From positions 372,001-436,000 of the forward strand of contig NZ_CP064955.1 in NCBI RefSeq assembly GCF_011038645.2: DNA of 64,000 nucleotides, written 5' to 3'. Below the pieces are notes generated by a model, which was not told the DNA's origin, ran no database searches, and saw only the letters and a list, made by a program, of their open reading frames with translations. How positions within the stretch are numbered: position 1 is the stretch's first letter; each line of letters begins with the position of its first letter. Positions 54,906-64,000 of this stretch are shown here, one piece after another. A program made the translations under genes and the position numbers. Source of the stretch: Corynebacterium qintianiae (lineage in GTDB: Bacteria; Actinomycetota; Actinomycetes; Mycobacteriales; Mycobacteriaceae).

Positions 54906-55828
54906 TGTTCGCTCCAGTAAAGACGCCCCACGAGCGTCGTCAAGCGTTGCGCGACTCACTGAACTCGCCCACGATCACCAAGTTGCCGGGCGCTTTCTCC
55001 CCGCTGGTGGCGCGGTTGATCGAAGACATCGGCGGATTCGAGGGCGTGTACGTTTCCGGCGCCGTCGTGGCAAACGACCTCGGACTGCCCGACATCGGCC
55101 TGACCACCTTGACGGAGGTCGCCGCCCGTTCGCGCCAGATCGCGCGGGTAACCAACCTGCCCGTGCTTGTCGACGCCGACACCGGCTTCGGTGAACCCAT
55201 GAGCTCCGCGCGCACCGTCTCCGAGTTCGAGGCCGCCGGCGTGGCCGCCCTCCACCTCGAGGACCAGGTCAACCCCAAGCGCTGCGGCCACCTCGACGGC
55301 AAGGAGGTCGTGCCCCGCGACCTCATGCTGCGCCGCATCACCGCGGCCGTGCGCGAGCGCAGCGACGATGCTTTCGTCATCTGCGCGCGCACCGACGCCG
55401 CCGGCATCGAAGGCATTGACGCCGCGATCGAGCGTGCCAAGGCCTACGCCGACGCGGGCGCGGACCTCATCTTCACTGAGGCGCTGTACTCGGAGGCCGA
55501 CTTCGAGAAATTCCGCGCCGCCGTGGACATCCCGCTGCTGGCCAACATGACCGAGTTCGGCAAGACCGACCTTATCCCCGCCGGCCGCCTCGAAGAACTC
55601 GGTTACAACGCGGTGATCTGGCCGGTAACCACGTTCCGCACCGCGATGGGACAGACCGAGGCGATGCTGCGCGAGATCGCCCAGACGGGCACCCAGGAAG
55701 CGTGGCTGGACCGCATGCAGCACCGCTCCCGCCTGTACGAGCTCGTTCGCTACGACGAGTACAACCAGTTCGACCAATCCGTGTTCACCTATTCAGTGGA
55801 CACCTACAGCCAGAAGTTCGAGAAGTAG
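54905..55828 (+). CDS. prpB: Methylisocitrate lyase
   Basis: A 307-residue isocitrate lyase/PEP mutase superfamily protein that cleaves 2-methylisocitrate to pyruvate and succinate. Motifs are FSPLVARLIEDIGGFEGVYV, LVDADTGFGEPMSSARTV, the catalytic loop HLEDQVNPKRCGHLDGKEVV (Lys-Arg-Cys-Gly-His) and ICARTDAAGIEGIDAAIER. It overlaps prpD by one base and is followed by prpC after 12 nt. Confidence 0.97.
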   Translation: MFAPVKTPHERRQALRDSLNSPTITKLPGAFSPLVARLIEDIGGFEGVYVSGAVVANDLGLPDIGLTTLTEVAARSRQIARVTNLPVLVDADTGFGEPMSSARTVSEFEAAGVAALHLEDQVNPKRCGHLDGKEVVPRDLMLRRITAAVRERSDDAFVICARTDAAGIEGIDAAIERAKAYADAGADLIFTEALYSEADFEKFRAAVDIPLLANMTEFGKTDLIPAGRLEELGYNAVIWPVTTFRTAMGQTEAMLREIAQTGTQEAWLDRMQHRSRLYELVRYDEYNQFDQSVFTYSVDTYSQKFEK

Positions 55829-55840
55829 AGAGGATCCACC

Positions 55841-56989
55841 ATGACTGAGCAGGAAGTGCGCAAGGGCCTGTACGGCGTCATCGCCGACTACACGGCGATC
55901 TCCAAAGTCAACCCCGAAACTAATTCGCTGCTGTACCGCGGCTACCCGGTGCAGGAACTGGCCGACAACGTCAGCTTCGAAGAGGTGGCGCTGTTGCTGT
56001 GGAACGGCGAGCTGCCCACCGACGCGGAGCTGCAGGAATTCTACGCCAAGGCGCGCGCGCGGCGCGGGCTTGACGACGAGCTGATCGGCGTGATCGAGGC
56101 CATGCCGAAGGATTGCCACCCGATGGACGTGGTGCGCACGGCGGTGTCCTTCCTCGGTTCGCGCGACGAGCACAAGTTCACCCGGGACGCGGACCACATC
56201 CGCGATGTCGCGCTCACGCTCTTGACCAAGCTGCCGACCATCGTGGCGCTGGACATTCGCCGCCGTCGGGGCGAGGGCTACATCGAGCCGGATGCCAACC
56301 GCGGGTACGCCGAAAACTTCCTGTGGATGGTGTTCGGCGACGGCGAGGGATCGCCGGCCACCATCCCCTCCGACATTGAGGCGTTTGAGAAGTCGATGAT
56401 CCTCTACGCGGAGCACTCCTTCAACGCCTCGACCTTCGCGGCCCGCGTGATCACCTCCACCAACTCCGATACCTGGTCCGCCGTCACCGGCGCGATCGGT
56501 GCGCTGAAGGGCCCGCTGCACGGCGGCGCGAACGAGTTCGTGATGCACAACCTCGTCGAGATCGGCGACCCGGCCAAGACCGAGGAGTGGACTCTGAACA
56601 AGCTCAAGAACAAGGAGCTTGTCATGGGGTTCGGCCACCGCGTGTACAAGAAGGGTGACTCGCGTGTGCCCACCATGGAGGCCTGCTTCAAGAAGCTGGC
56701 CGCCGAGCACCCGGAGAAGGACGCGGCGAAGTGGGTCGAGATGTACGACATCATGGCCAAGACCATGTACGACAACACGTCGATCCACATCATGCCTAAC
56801 CTGGACTTCCCGGCCGGGCCGGCCTACTACATTCTCGGTTTCGGTATCGAATTCTTCACGCCGCTGTTCGTGATGGCCCGCATTACCGGCTGGACCGCCC
56901 ACATCATCGAGCAGTACAGCAATCCGACAATCATCCGCCCGCTGGCCGCCTACAACGGGCCGGACGAGCGCCACGTGCCGGAGAAGTAG
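55841..56989 (+). CDS. prpC: 2-methylcitrate synthase
   Basis: A 382-residue citrate synthase family enzyme that condenses propionyl-CoA with oxaloacetate. Key residues are in ALKGPLHGGANEFVMHNLVE (first His), VMGFGHRVYKKGDSRVP (second His) and LDFPAGPAYYILGFGIEFFT (catalytic Asp). Length and position behind prpDB identify it as PrpC rather than GltA. ATG follows AGAGAGGATCC. A strong hairpin terminator ends the operon. Confidence 0.96.
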   Translation: MTEQEVRKGLYGVIADYTAISKVNPETNSLLYRGYPVQELADNVSFEEVALLLWNGELPTDAELQEFYAKARARRGLDDELIGVIEAMPKDCHPMDVVRTAVSFLGSRDEHKFTRDADHIRDVALTLLTKLPTIVALDIRRRRGEGYIEPDANRGYAENFLWMVFGDGEGSPATIPSDIEAFEKSMILYAEHSFNASTFAARVITSTNSDTWSAVTGAIGALKGPLHGGANEFVMHNLVEIGDPAKTEEWTLNKLKNKELVMGFGHRVYKKGDSRVPTMEACFKKLAAEHPEKDAAKWVEMYDIMAKTMYDNTSIHIMPNLDFPAGPAYYILGFGIEFFTPLFVMARITGWTAHIIEQYSNPTIIRPLAAYNGPDERHVPEK

Positions 56990-57002
56990 CTCAGCACGCT
57001 AA

Positions 57003-57042
57003 GACCCGGTCCCCGCTGTTCACGGGGACCGGGTCCTTTCTT
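57003..57042. terminator. Terminator of prpDBC (possibly bidirectional)
   Basis: A perfect 13-bp stem, GACCCGGTCCCCG with its complement, has a 7-nt loop (57003-57035) and is followed by CTTTCTT on the plus strand. It lies 13 nt after the prpC stop. The convergent amidohydrolase gene ends at 57050, and the minus strand carries a short TTA after the stem, so it may serve both directions. Confidence 0.9.
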
Positions 57043-57049
57043 GTGCGGC

Positions 57050-58393
57050 TTAGGCTTCGTCCTCGGTGCCCGCTACCTCGGCGTTGAGCTCACCCATGAG
57101 GTGGTCCACTGCCACGTGGGCGTGGAGGCGCACGCCGTATTCGAGTGCGTCGTCGTTGACGTAGAACTGCGGGCTGTGGTTAGGCACCATGCCGCGGCTT
57201 TCGTCGCCGACCTTCTCCACCTTCCCGTCCTGCGTGAACGCGATGTCCTGGCCGCCGAGGAGGGCGTAGACGCCGCCGAAACGGGCGATGAACTCGGAGA
57301 CGTCGTCGTAGCCCATCGACGGCGGGATCTCGACAACCGGCTTGTCGCCAGCCACGCGCTCATAAGTTGGGAGAATAGCGTCGATCCATTCGGGCGCGTT
57401 GACCACCGGCGGGATCTCGTCCGAGAACTCAACCGAGCCCGTGCAACCGTGCGCCTCAGCGATGTTGGTGACGTAGCGCTCGATGCGGCGGTTGATGTCC
57501 TCAACGACGTCCGTCGTCAGTGAGCGCACGGTACCGTAAATCTCCACCTGCTTGCCCACAATGTTGAAGCGGCCTTGGTCGACAATGTGGCCGAGCGTGA
57601 TCGAGAACCGTTCCTTCACGTCAATCTGGCGATAGATCTGCCCCATGTTGCTCAGCACGTCTCCCACAGCCGGCATCGGGTCAATTCCCTGCCATGGGGT
57701 CGAGCCGTGGACCTGTTCACCCACAATGGTGATTTTTACCGTCTCGGAGGCGGCGTTCTGAATGCCGCGTGCATACGTGATGGACCCCACCGGCGCCGGT
57801 CCGATGTGGATGCCAAACGCCATGGAGGGGGCGGGGTTGAAGAAACCCTGCTCATCCATTTCTTCGACCATCAGGTCCGCACCGCCGTCTTCGCCTGCCG
57901 GCGGACCTTCCTCGGCGGGTTGGAACACAAGCAAGATGTCACCGTTGATCTCGTCGCGCAGGCCATGAAGCACCTTGGCGGCACCGAGAAGCATCGCGAC
58001 ATGGGTGTCGTGGCCGCAGGCGTGCGCAATCGGGAATGGCCCACCGGGGTAATCCTGGTCCGTCTTCTCGGAAGCGAACTCTTCCCCGGAATCTTCCTTG
58101 ACTGGCAAAGCGTCGGTGTCGGCCCGCAAGAGGATGGTGCGGGGGTCACCGTCGGTGTTGCCGCCCCGAATGTAGGCCACGACGCCGTGGCCGGCGATGC
58201 CGGAGACGATGTCGTCCCCGTCAATTCCGATCTCCTCGAGGCGCTCGAGGATGAACTTCTCCGTGTTTTCTTCGCGGTTCGACAGCTCGGGGTTCTGGTG
58301 AATGTGGTGGCGCCACTCGATGACATCCTGGGCCACCTCGGACGCGGCTGCGTCAATCTTTTCGTACAGGCCAGACAGATCGTTATCCGTCAT
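57050..58393 (-). CDS. M20-family amidohydrolase
   Basis: A 447-residue metallohydrolase. Motifs are EWRHHIHQNPELSNREENTE near residue 27, LLRADTDALPVKEDSGEEF, HACGHDTHVAMLLGAAKVLH, LVFQPAEEGPPAGEDGGADL, GIHIGPAPVGS, and GGVYALLGG near the end. It belongs to the N-acyl-L-amino-acid amidohydrolase/carboxypeptidase group (M20D); the substrate is unknown. ATG follows GAGGAGGA at good spacing. It is convergent with prpC and divergent from pyc. Confidence 0.9.
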   Translation of the reverse strand: MTDNDLSGLYEKIDAAASEVAQDVIEWRHHIHQNPELSNREENTEKFILERLEEIGIDGDDIVSGIAGHGVVAYIRGGNTDGDPRTILLRADTDALPVKEDSGEEFASEKTDQDYPGGPFPIAHACGHDTHVAMLLGAAKVLHGLRDEINGDILLVFQPAEEGPPAGEDGGADLMVEEMDEQGFFNPAPSMAFGIHIGPAPVGSITYARGIQNAASETVKITIVGEQVHGSTPWQGIDPMPAVGDVLSNMGQIYRQIDVKERFSITLGHIVDQGRFNIVGKQVEIYGTVRSLTTDVVEDINRRIERYVTNIAEAHGCTGSVEFSDEIPPVVNAPEWIDAILPTYERVAGDKPVVEIPPSMGYDDVSEFIARFGGVYALLGGQDIAFTQDGKVEKVGDESRGMVPNHSPQFYVNDDALEYGVRLHAHVAVDHLMGELNAEVAGTEDEA

Positions 58394-58464
58394 GGTTCCT
58401 CCTCAGTGTGAAGTAGGGTCCGTGTGCGCGGGTCGTACGTATTCGTTTGAAAGTGCTCGATGAC

Positions 58465-58478
58465 GTTCGACATCGAAC
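58465..58478. promoter_or_regulatory. Palindrome upstream of pyc
   Basis: GTTCGA-CA-TCGAAC is a perfect 14-bp inverted repeat in the 218-nt region between the divergent amidohydrolase and pyc. The half-sites are those of the SOS box, but in reversed orientation and with a 2-nt spacer, so LexA binding is unlikely. It may be an operator for pyc or the amidohydrolase. Confidence 0.4.
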
Positions 58479-58561
58479 AAAATCGAGCCTACGCCTGCTC
58501 GGGGCCGTTGGCAGGGGAGGGCAAAACCCCCGTATCCGCCTCACCACCTCCCGGGTGACCG

Positions 58562-58567
58562 TAGAAT
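58562..58567 (+). promoter_or_regulatory. -10 box of pyc
   Basis: TAGAAT lies 44 nt before the pyc start codon, predicting a leader of about 37 nt that carries the ribosome binding site GGGAAAGGA. Confidence 0.45.
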
Positions 58568-58611
58568 CGGGGGTGTTCATCCTCTCGCTTCCGGGAAAGG
58601 ACCGGCCCACC

Positions 58612-61600
58612 GTGAATCAACCCCTTCCGCACTTCAACAAAGTTCTCGTGGCCAACCGCGGTGAGATCGCGGTCCGCGCGTTCCGCGCCGCCTTCGAGAC
58701 GGGAGCGAAGACCGTCGCCGTCTATCCGCGCGAGGACCGCAACTCCTTCCACCGTCCGTTCGCCGACGAGGCCGTGCAGATTGGTGTCGAAGGCCAGCCA
58801 GTCCGCGCGTACCTCGACATCGACGAGATCATCAGTGCCGCGAAAAAGTCCGGCGCGGATGCTGTCTATCCCGGTTACGGGTTCCTCTCGGAGCGGGCGG
58901 AGCTGGCTCGTGCGTGCGCGGATAATGGCATCAGGTTCATCGGCCCCTCGCCGGAGACCCTCGACCTGACCGGTGACAAGGCGGCCGCGGTCCATGCCGC
59001 GGAGCGCGCCGGGTTGCCCACATTGAAGGATTCGGAGCCCTCGGACGACCCGGCTCAGCTTGCCGAGTACGCCAAGGACTTCGAATTCCCTGTATTCGTC
59101 AAGGCGGTCGCGGGCGGCGGCGGTCGCGGAATGAGGTTCATCGAGCGTCCGGAGGACGTCGAAAAGCTCGCTGCGGAAGCCTCGCGCGAGGCGGAGGCAG
59201 CATTCGGTGATTCCCGGGTCTACATCGAGCGCGCGGTGATTAACCCGCAGCACATCGAGGTGCAGATTCTTGCCGACGGCCAGGGCAACGTCATGCACCT
59301 CTTCGAGCGCGACTGTTCGCTCCAGCGCCGCCACCAGAAAGTCGTCGAGATCGCGCCTGCGCAGCACATCACTCAGGAGCAGCGCGAAAAGATCTGCGCC
59401 GATGCTGTGCGCTTCTGCCGGGAGATCAACTACGAGGGTGCCGGAACCGTCGAGTTCCTCGTGGATGAGCGCGGCAACCACGTCTTCATCGAGATGAACC
59501 CGCGCGTGCAGGTCGAGCACACCGTGACCGAGGAGGTCACCGGTGTCGACATCGTGCGCTCCCAGCTCTACATCGCCGCCGGCGCGACGCTTGACGACCT
59601 AGGACTGAGCCAGGACGGGGTCACCCTGACGGGCGCGGCGCTGCAGTGCCGCATCACCACCGAGGACCCGGCCAACGGTTTCCGCCCCGACTCCGGGCTG
59701 ATCACCGGCTACCGCTCGCCGGGCGGCGCGGGCGTGCGTCTCGACGGCTCAGTCGGCGTCGGCACAGAGATCACCCCGAACTTCGACTCCCTGCTGGTGA
59801 AAATGACCTGCCGCGGCAAGGACTTCCAGATCGCGGTCGACCGATCCCTGCGCGCGCTCAACGAGTTCAGCGTCACCGGCGTCTCCACCAACATCGGGTT
59901 CCTGCGCCAGCTGCTCTCAGATCCGGACTTCCGCTTTGAGCGCATCAACACCAACTTCATCACCGATCATCCCTCCCTGCTCGAAGCGCCGGCGGCGGGT
60001 GACGAGGCCGGCCGCATCCTCGACTACGTGGCCTCCGTGACGGTGAACCAGCCGAACGGGCCACGCCCGACCAACATCGCGCCGTCGAAGAAACTGCCCG
60101 AGCTCAACTACGGCGATGTGCCGCGCGGCTCGCGCGACGACCTACTCGAGCTCGGCCCCGCCAAGTGGGCGGAAAAGCTGCGCGCCCAAACCGCCCTTGG
60201 CGTGACCGACACGACGTTCCGCGACGCCCACCAATCGCTGCTGGCCACCCGCATCCGCACCAACACGCTCATCGCCGCGGCGAAGCACGTCGGCCACCTC
60301 ACCCCGCAGCTGACCTCGGTAGAAGCGTGGGGCGGGGCGACCTACGACGTGGCCATGCGCTTCCTCCACGAATCCCCGTGGATGCGTCTGGACGAGATGC
60401 GCGAAGCGCTGCCGAACGTCAATCTGCAGATGCTGCTGCGCGGCCGCAACACTGTCGGCTACACCCCGTACCCGGAAAGCGTGACCAAGGCATTCGTCAC
60501 CGAGGCGGCACGGTCCGGCATCGACATCTTCCGCATCTTCGACGCGCTTAACGACGTCTCACAGATGCGCCCGGCCATCGATGCCGTGCTGGAGACCAAC
60601 ACCACCGTTGCCGAGGTGGCGATGGCGTACTCCGGTAACCTGCTCGACCCGAACGAGGACCTGTACACCCTGGATTACTACCTCAACCTGGCCGAAGAGA
60701 TCGTCGGCACGGGCGCGCATGTGCTGGCCATCAAGGATATGGCCGGGTTGATGCGCCCGGCCGCGGCGACCCGCCTCGTGGGCGCGCTGCGCGAGCGCTT
60801 CGATCTGCCGATCCACGTGCACACCCACGACACCGCGGGCGGTCAGCTCGCGACCTACCTCGCCGCCGCGGCCGCCGGCGCCGATGTGGTCGACGTCGCC
60901 TCCGCACCGCTGGCGGGCACGACGTCGCAACCGTCGATGTCCGCGCTAGTAGCGGCGTTCGCCAACACCGAACGCGACACCGGCCTCTCGCTGGAAGCCG
61001 TGTCCGACATGGAACCCTACTGGGAGGCCGTGCGCCAGGTCTATGCCCCCTTCGAGTCCGGCATTCCCGGCCCGACCGGCCGCGTGTACAGGCACGAAAT
61101 CCCGGGCGGCCAGCTTTCGAACCTTCGCACGCAGGCCAACGCGCTGGGCCTGGGCGACCGCTTCGAACTTATCGAAGACTACTACGCCGCGGTGAACGAG
61201 ATCCTCGGGCGCCCGACGAAGGTGACGCCGTCGTCGAAGGTCGTGGGTGACCTCGCCCTGCACCTCGTGGGCGCGGGCGTGGAACCGCACGTCTTCGCCG
61301 AGAACCCCCGCAAGTTCGACATCCCCGAGTCCGTCATCGGGTTCCTCCAGGGCGAGCTGGGAACCCCTCCCGGCGGCTGGCCGCTACTGCGCGACAAGGC
61401 GCTGGAGGACCGCACCGTGGTCGACCGCACCGTCGAAGTGCCTGCCCAGGCCGCTGAGGCGTTGGCCTCCGACGAATGCAAGGTACGCCGCGCCACGCTG
61501 GACAAGCTGCTGTTCCCGAAACAGTACGAGGAGTTCGTGGAACACCGCCGCACCTACGGCATCACCGACCAGCTCTCCGACAAGACCTTCTTCTACGGCC

Positions 61601-62022
61601 TTGTCGAGGGCGAGGAAAACCTGATCTACTACGGGGAAGTGGACGAGGAAAAGACGCCGCTCGTGGTGCGCTTGGAGGCGATCGGCGACGCCGACGATAA
61701 GGGAATGCGTCAGGTCATCCTCACCGTCAACGGCCAGGTCCGCCCGCTGCGTGTGCGGGATGAAAGCGCGGAGTCCTCCGTCGCGGAGGTGGAAAAAGCG
61801 GATTCATCGAACCCGGGCCACGTCGCCGCGCCATTCGCCGGTGTAGTCAACGTGACAGTCGCCGCGGGCGACGAAGTGAAGGCCGGCGACCAGGTGGCCT
61901 CTATCGAGGCGATGAAGATGGAGGCGGCGATCTCCGCTCCGAAGGACGGCACCGTCGAGCGCGTGGCGCTTACCCAGGCGACGAAGGTTGAGGGGGGAGA
62001 CCTCGTGGTGGTGATCAGCTAG
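58612..62022 (+). CDS. pyc: Pyruvate carboxylase
   Basis: A 1136-residue biotin enzyme that makes oxaloacetate from pyruvate, the main anaplerotic step in corynebacteria. Domains in order: biotin carboxylase (residues about 8-460; VLVANRGEIAVRAFRAAFET, ATP loop KAVAGGGGRGMRFIE, FIEMNPRVQVEHTVTEEVTG), carboxyltransferase (about 540-810; VTDTTFRDAHQSLLATRIRT, metal-binding HVHTHDTAGGQLATYLAAAA), and the biotin carrier domain with the biotinylated Lys1102 in IEAMKMEAAI. GTG at 58612 (NQPLPHFNKVLVANRG) is the chosen start. It supplies oxaloacetate for citrate and methylcitrate synthesis. Its stop overlaps the convergent GNAT gene by 4 nt. Confidence 0.97.
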   Translation: MNQPLPHFNKVLVANRGEIAVRAFRAAFETGAKTVAVYPREDRNSFHRPFADEAVQIGVEGQPVRAYLDIDEIISAAKKSGADAVYPGYGFLSERAELARACADNGIRFIGPSPETLDLTGDKAAAVHAAERAGLPTLKDSEPSDDPAQLAEYAKDFEFPVFVKAVAGGGGRGMRFIERPEDVEKLAAEASREAEAAFGDSRVYIERAVINPQHIEVQILADGQGNVMHLFERDCSLQRRHQKVVEIAPAQHITQEQREKICADAVRFCREINYEGAGTVEFLVDERGNHVFIEMNPRVQVEHTVTEEVTGVDIVRSQLYIAAGATLDDLGLSQDGVTLTGAALQCRITTEDPANGFRPDSGLITGYRSPGGAGVRLDGSVGVGTEITPNFDSLLVKMTCRGKDFQIAVDRSLRALNEFSVTGVSTNIGFLRQLLSDPDFRFERINTNFITDHPSLLEAPAAGDEAGRILDYVASVTVNQPNGPRPTNIAPSKKLPELNYGDVPRGSRDDLLELGPAKWAEKLRAQTALGVTDTTFRDAHQSLLATRIRTNTLIAAAKHVGHLTPQLTSVEAWGGATYDVAMRFLHESPWMRLDEMREALPNVNLQMLLRGRNTVGYTPYPESVTKAFVTEAARSGIDIFRIFDALNDVSQMRPAIDAVLETNTTVAEVAMAYSGNLLDPNEDLYTLDYYLNLAEEIVGTGAHVLAIKDMAGLMRPAAATRLVGALRERFDLPIHVHTHDTAGGQLATYLAAAAAGADVVDVASAPLAGTTSQPSMSALVAAFANTERDTGLSLEAVSDMEPYWEAVRQVYAPFESGIPGPTGRVYRHEIPGGQLSNLRTQANALGLGDRFELIEDYYAAVNEILGRPTKVTPSSKVVGDLALHLVGAGVEPHVFAENPRKFDIPESVIGFLQGELGTPPGGWPLLRDKALEDRTVVDRTVEVPAQAAEALASDECKVRRATLDKLLFPKQYEEFVEHRRTYGITDQLSDKTFFYGLVEGEENLIYYGEVDEEKTPLVVRLEAIGDADDKGMRQVILTVNGQVRPLRVRDESAESSVAEVEKADSSNPGHVAAPFAGVVNVTVAAGDEVKAGDQVASIEAMKMEAAISAPKDGTVERVALTQATKVEGGDLVVVIS

Positions 62023-62495
62023 AGATCCATCGCCATTGTCGCTGCACCCGTGCCTGTGTCTGAGAATCCGAACACTTCGTAGCGGTGCCGGGCGCGCGGG
62101 TTCTCCGGATCGACCCAGAGGGCGATGCGCTTGGCGCCTTGCGAGCGGGCGAGTTCGCAAGCAGCGTCGAGAAGCGTGGCCCCAAGCGCGTTGCCGGCGA
62201 ACCGGTTCTCAACCGCAATGGCCAGTTCCGGCACATCCGGGCCGAGGTTGGCGTGGCCCTCCTCAGGGGTTTTCCAGTAGCGCAGCCACACCCCGCCGGC
62301 GGGAGTGCGGTAGGAGTCAAACGCAATGACGCCCCCGTCGCGCTGGGGGTCCCAGTCATCCACGTAACTTTCGACGCCGCGAACGGCGTCGTCGGAAAGT
62401 TCGCCGTCTTCGTCTCCAAACACGTCAGCTAGAAAGTTCAGGCGCTGGAGGTAGGTTCGATCGGATTCAGTCGCTGGGTGGAGGGTAAAAGCCAT
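62019..62495 (-). CDS. GNAT family N-acetyltransferase
   Basis: A 158-residue protein with a GNAT fold: TLHPATESDRTYLQRLNFLA at the start and an acetyl-CoA-binding segment ENRFAGNALGATLLDAACEL followed by ARSQGAKRIALWVDPENPRA. The R/Q-x-x-G-x-G/A motif is degenerate (AGNALG). The substrate is unknown. ATG at 62495 is chosen; an in-frame GTG at 62504 lies within the promoter. Confidence 0.8.
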   Translation of the reverse strand: MAFTLHPATESDRTYLQRLNFLADVFGDEDGELSDDAVRGVESYVDDWDPQRDGGVIAFDSYRTPAGGVWLRYWKTPEEGHANLGPDVPELAIAVENRFAGNALGATLLDAACELARSQGAKRIALWVDPENPRARHRYEVFGFSDTGTGAATMAMDL

Positions 62496-62502
62496 GCGCC
62501 CC

Positions 62503-62508
62503 ACACTA
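62503..62508 (-). promoter_or_regulatory. -10 box of GNAT gene
   Basis: On the minus strand TAGTGT ends 7 nt before the ATG at 62495, another leaderless-type arrangement. Confidence 0.35.
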
Positions 62509-62540
62509 GGTGCAGGGCGCGAAGGTTTAAAGGCGTCTAG

Positions 62541-64000
62541 CTACTTCAATTCCATGAGCACCGCTCCCTTGTTCACCTGCCCGCCTTCTTCCGCGGCGAG
62601 GCCGGTGACCGTGCCTGACTTGTGTGCCTTGACGGGGTTCTCCATCTTCATGGCCTCCAAGATGAGGACAACATCACCCTCTGCGACTTCGTCGCCTTCG
62701 GAGACGTTGACTTTGATGACGGTTCCCTGCATGGGGGCGGCAACGGCATCGCCGGAGGCAGCCACCTTGGAACCGGAGGAGCGGCGCTTCTTCGGTTTGC
62801 GGCGCGCGCCGCCGCCGAGCACGAGCGATTGGGGGAGTGCGATCTCGATGCGGCGGCCGTTGACCTCCACGGCAAATGTTCGAGTGCCTTCGGCTTCCTC
62901 ACCCTCGTCGCCGCCTGACTCCGAGTAGGCGGGGATTTCGTTCACCCACTCTTCCTCAATCCAGCGCGTGTAGACGTCAAAAGAATCCCCGTTGCCGGTA
63001 AATGCCGGATCATTCAGCACGGCCTGATGGAACGGGATGACCGTGGGCAGGCCATTAACTGTGTACTCGGCCAAAGCACGCTTGGAGCGTTCGATAGCCT
63101 CCTCTCGGGTCTCACCGTGGACGATGAGCTTAGCCAGCATGGAGTCGAACTGGCCGCCGATGACGGAACCGGCACGCACGCCTGAATCCACGCGCACACC
63201 CGGGCCCGTAGGCTCGGCGTATTCTGTGACGGTTCCCGGCGCGGGCACGAAGTTCGACGCAGCATCTTCGCCGTTGATGCGGAACTCGATGGCGTGGCCG
63301 CGCGGGGCCGGATCCTCGGTGAAGCGCAGGGTCTCACCCTCGGCGATGCGGAACTGCTCACGCACGAGGTCGACACCCGCGGTGACCTCGGTAACGGGGT
63401 GCTCCACCTGCAGACGGGTGTTGACCTCGAGGAAGGAGATCAAGCCGTCGGCACCGACGAGGTACTCGACGGTGCCAGCACCGTAGTAACCGGCCTCGCG
63501 GCAGATCGCCTTGGCGGAGGAGTGGATGCGCGCACGCTGCTCGTCCGTCAGGAACGGGGCGGGGGCCTCCTCGACCAATTTCTGGAAGCGGCGTTGCAAG
63601 GAGCAGTCGCGCGTGCCCATAACGACCACGTTGCCGTGCTGGTCCGCCAGCACCTGGGCCTCCACGTGGCGGGCCTTGTCCAGGTAGCGCTCCACGAAAC
63701 ACTCACCGCGGCCGAAGGCGGCGACGGCCTCACGGGTCGCGGACTCGAAGAGCTCCGGGATCTCCTCGCGGGTGTAGGCGACTTTCATGCCGCGGCCGCC
63801 GCCGCCGAAAGCGGCCTTGATGGCGACGGGCAGGCCGTGCTCGTCGGCGAAGGCGATGACCTCATCCGCGTCGGCCACCGGGTCTTTGGTGCCCGGCGCC
63901 ATCGGCGCGTCTGCCGCCTTTGCGATGTGTCGCGCGGTGACCTTGTCGCCTAGGGCGGCGATGGCCTCCGGCGGCGGGCCGATCCAGGTCAATCCAGCGT
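62541..64000 (-). CDS. accBC: Acyl-CoA carboxylase biotin carboxylase/BCCP subunit (C-terminal part)
   Basis: The frame runs off the right edge; the visible 486 residues are the C-terminal part of a subunit normally near 590 residues. It begins [20 protein letters not shown] within the biotin carboxylase domain, has the ATP loop [20 protein letters not shown], the active-site [20 protein letters not shown] and the C-terminal biotin site [18 protein letters not shown]. In corynebacteria this alpha subunit carboxylates biotin for the acetyl-CoA and long-chain acyl-CoA carboxylases that feed fatty and mycolic acid synthesis. The N-terminus lies beyond 64000. Confidence 0.96.
   Translation of the reverse strand, partial: AGLTWIGPPPEAIAALGDKVTARHIAKAADAPMAPGTKDPVADADEVIAFADEHGLPVAIKAAFGGGGRGMKVAYTREEIPELFESATREAVAAFGRGECFVERYLDKARHVEAQVLADQHGNVVVMGTRDCSLQRRFQKLVEEAPAPFLTDEQRARIHSSAKAICREAGYYGAGTVEYLVGADGLISFLEVNTRLQVEHPVTEVTAGVDLVREQFRIAEGETLRFTEDPAPRGHAIEFRINGEDAASNFVPAPGTVTEYAEPTGPGVRVDSGVRAGSVIGGQFDSMLAKLIVHGETREEAIERSKRALAEYTVNGLPTVIPFHQAVLNDPAFTGNGDSFDVYTRWIEEEWVNEIPAYSESGGDEGEEAEGTRTFAVEVNGRRIEIALPQSLVLGGGARRKPKKRRSSGSKVAASGDAVAAPMQGTVIKVNVSEGDEVAEGDVVLILEAMKMENPVKAHKSGTVTGLAAEEGGQVNKGAVLMELK

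Noticed and set aside
53382-54959. 525-codon open frame on the minus strand opposite prpD
   Set aside because: Antisense shadow of prpD caused by high-GC codon bias; no motif, no promoter, and it covers the prpD/prpB junction.

Overview
The window is a piece of a high-GC actinobacterial chromosome, almost certainly a Corynebacterium species. The order guaB-guaB3-guaA, dnaE2, folD, metX-metY, monomeric icd, xth, trpS, upp, lpdA, prpDBC, pyc and accBC follows the Corynebacterium backbone as I know it, and several genes use GTG starts or appear leaderless. No rRNA, tRNA, CRISPR array, insertion sequence or prophage is recognisable.

Layout. 1-2913: guanine nucleotide synthesis (end of guaB, guaB3, guaA). 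3066-4052: a frameshifted secreted-protein gene and a small membrane protein. 4065-6389: a PspC-domain membrane protein divergent from a PspC-fused sensor kinase. The matching LuxR-type response regulator lies 8 kb away at 14650-15303. Between kinase and regulator sits an accessory cluster (6372-14630): an FAD/NAD(P)-binding protein divergent from a five-gene operon for a peptide/nickel-type ABC importer and a fused CMD/AhpD-like peroxidase protein. A perfect 16-bp McbR-type site (TAGAC-N6-GTCTA, the sulfur-metabolism repressor of corynebacteria) lies in the divergent promoter region. Similar but degenerate sites precede the MetQ genes and metY, so the cluster is predicted to scavenge an organosulfur compound.

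15296-28852: an imuA'-imuB pair and dnaE2 (mycobacterial-type mutasome), separated by an AMIN-like lipoprotein, a sucrase/ferredoxin-like protein, a methionine ABC transporter with two MetQ paralogues, and lutABC for lactate oxidation. 28867-36160: two bacterial PH-domain proteins, trmL, folD, a DUF3017 membrane protein, metX-metY, a DUF559-type protein, and a 34-bp perfect inverted repeat. 36161-48697: icd, xth, two TRIC-family channels, trpS, a BrkB-family protein, a D,D-carboxypeptidase, a VIT-family transporter, an unknown protein, an NlpC/P60 protein with a small partner, and upp.

48757-64000: an XRE regulator, two M20 amidohydrolases, the quinone reductase LpdA (lacking the redox cysteines), a RamB/PrpR-type regulator divergent from prpDBC (methylcitrate cycle), pyruvate carboxylase, a GNAT acetyltransferase, and the truncated biotin carboxylase/BCCP subunit of acyl-CoA carboxylase at the right edge. 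Together prpDBC, pyc and accBC connect propionyl-CoA, pyruvate, oxaloacetate and acyl-CoA carboxylation.

A recurring pattern is a TANNNT -10 hexamer 6-8 nt before a start codon with no ribosome binding site, pointing to many leaderless transcripts. All positions and motifs were read by eye; homology calls rest on recognition of family motifs, not on searches.
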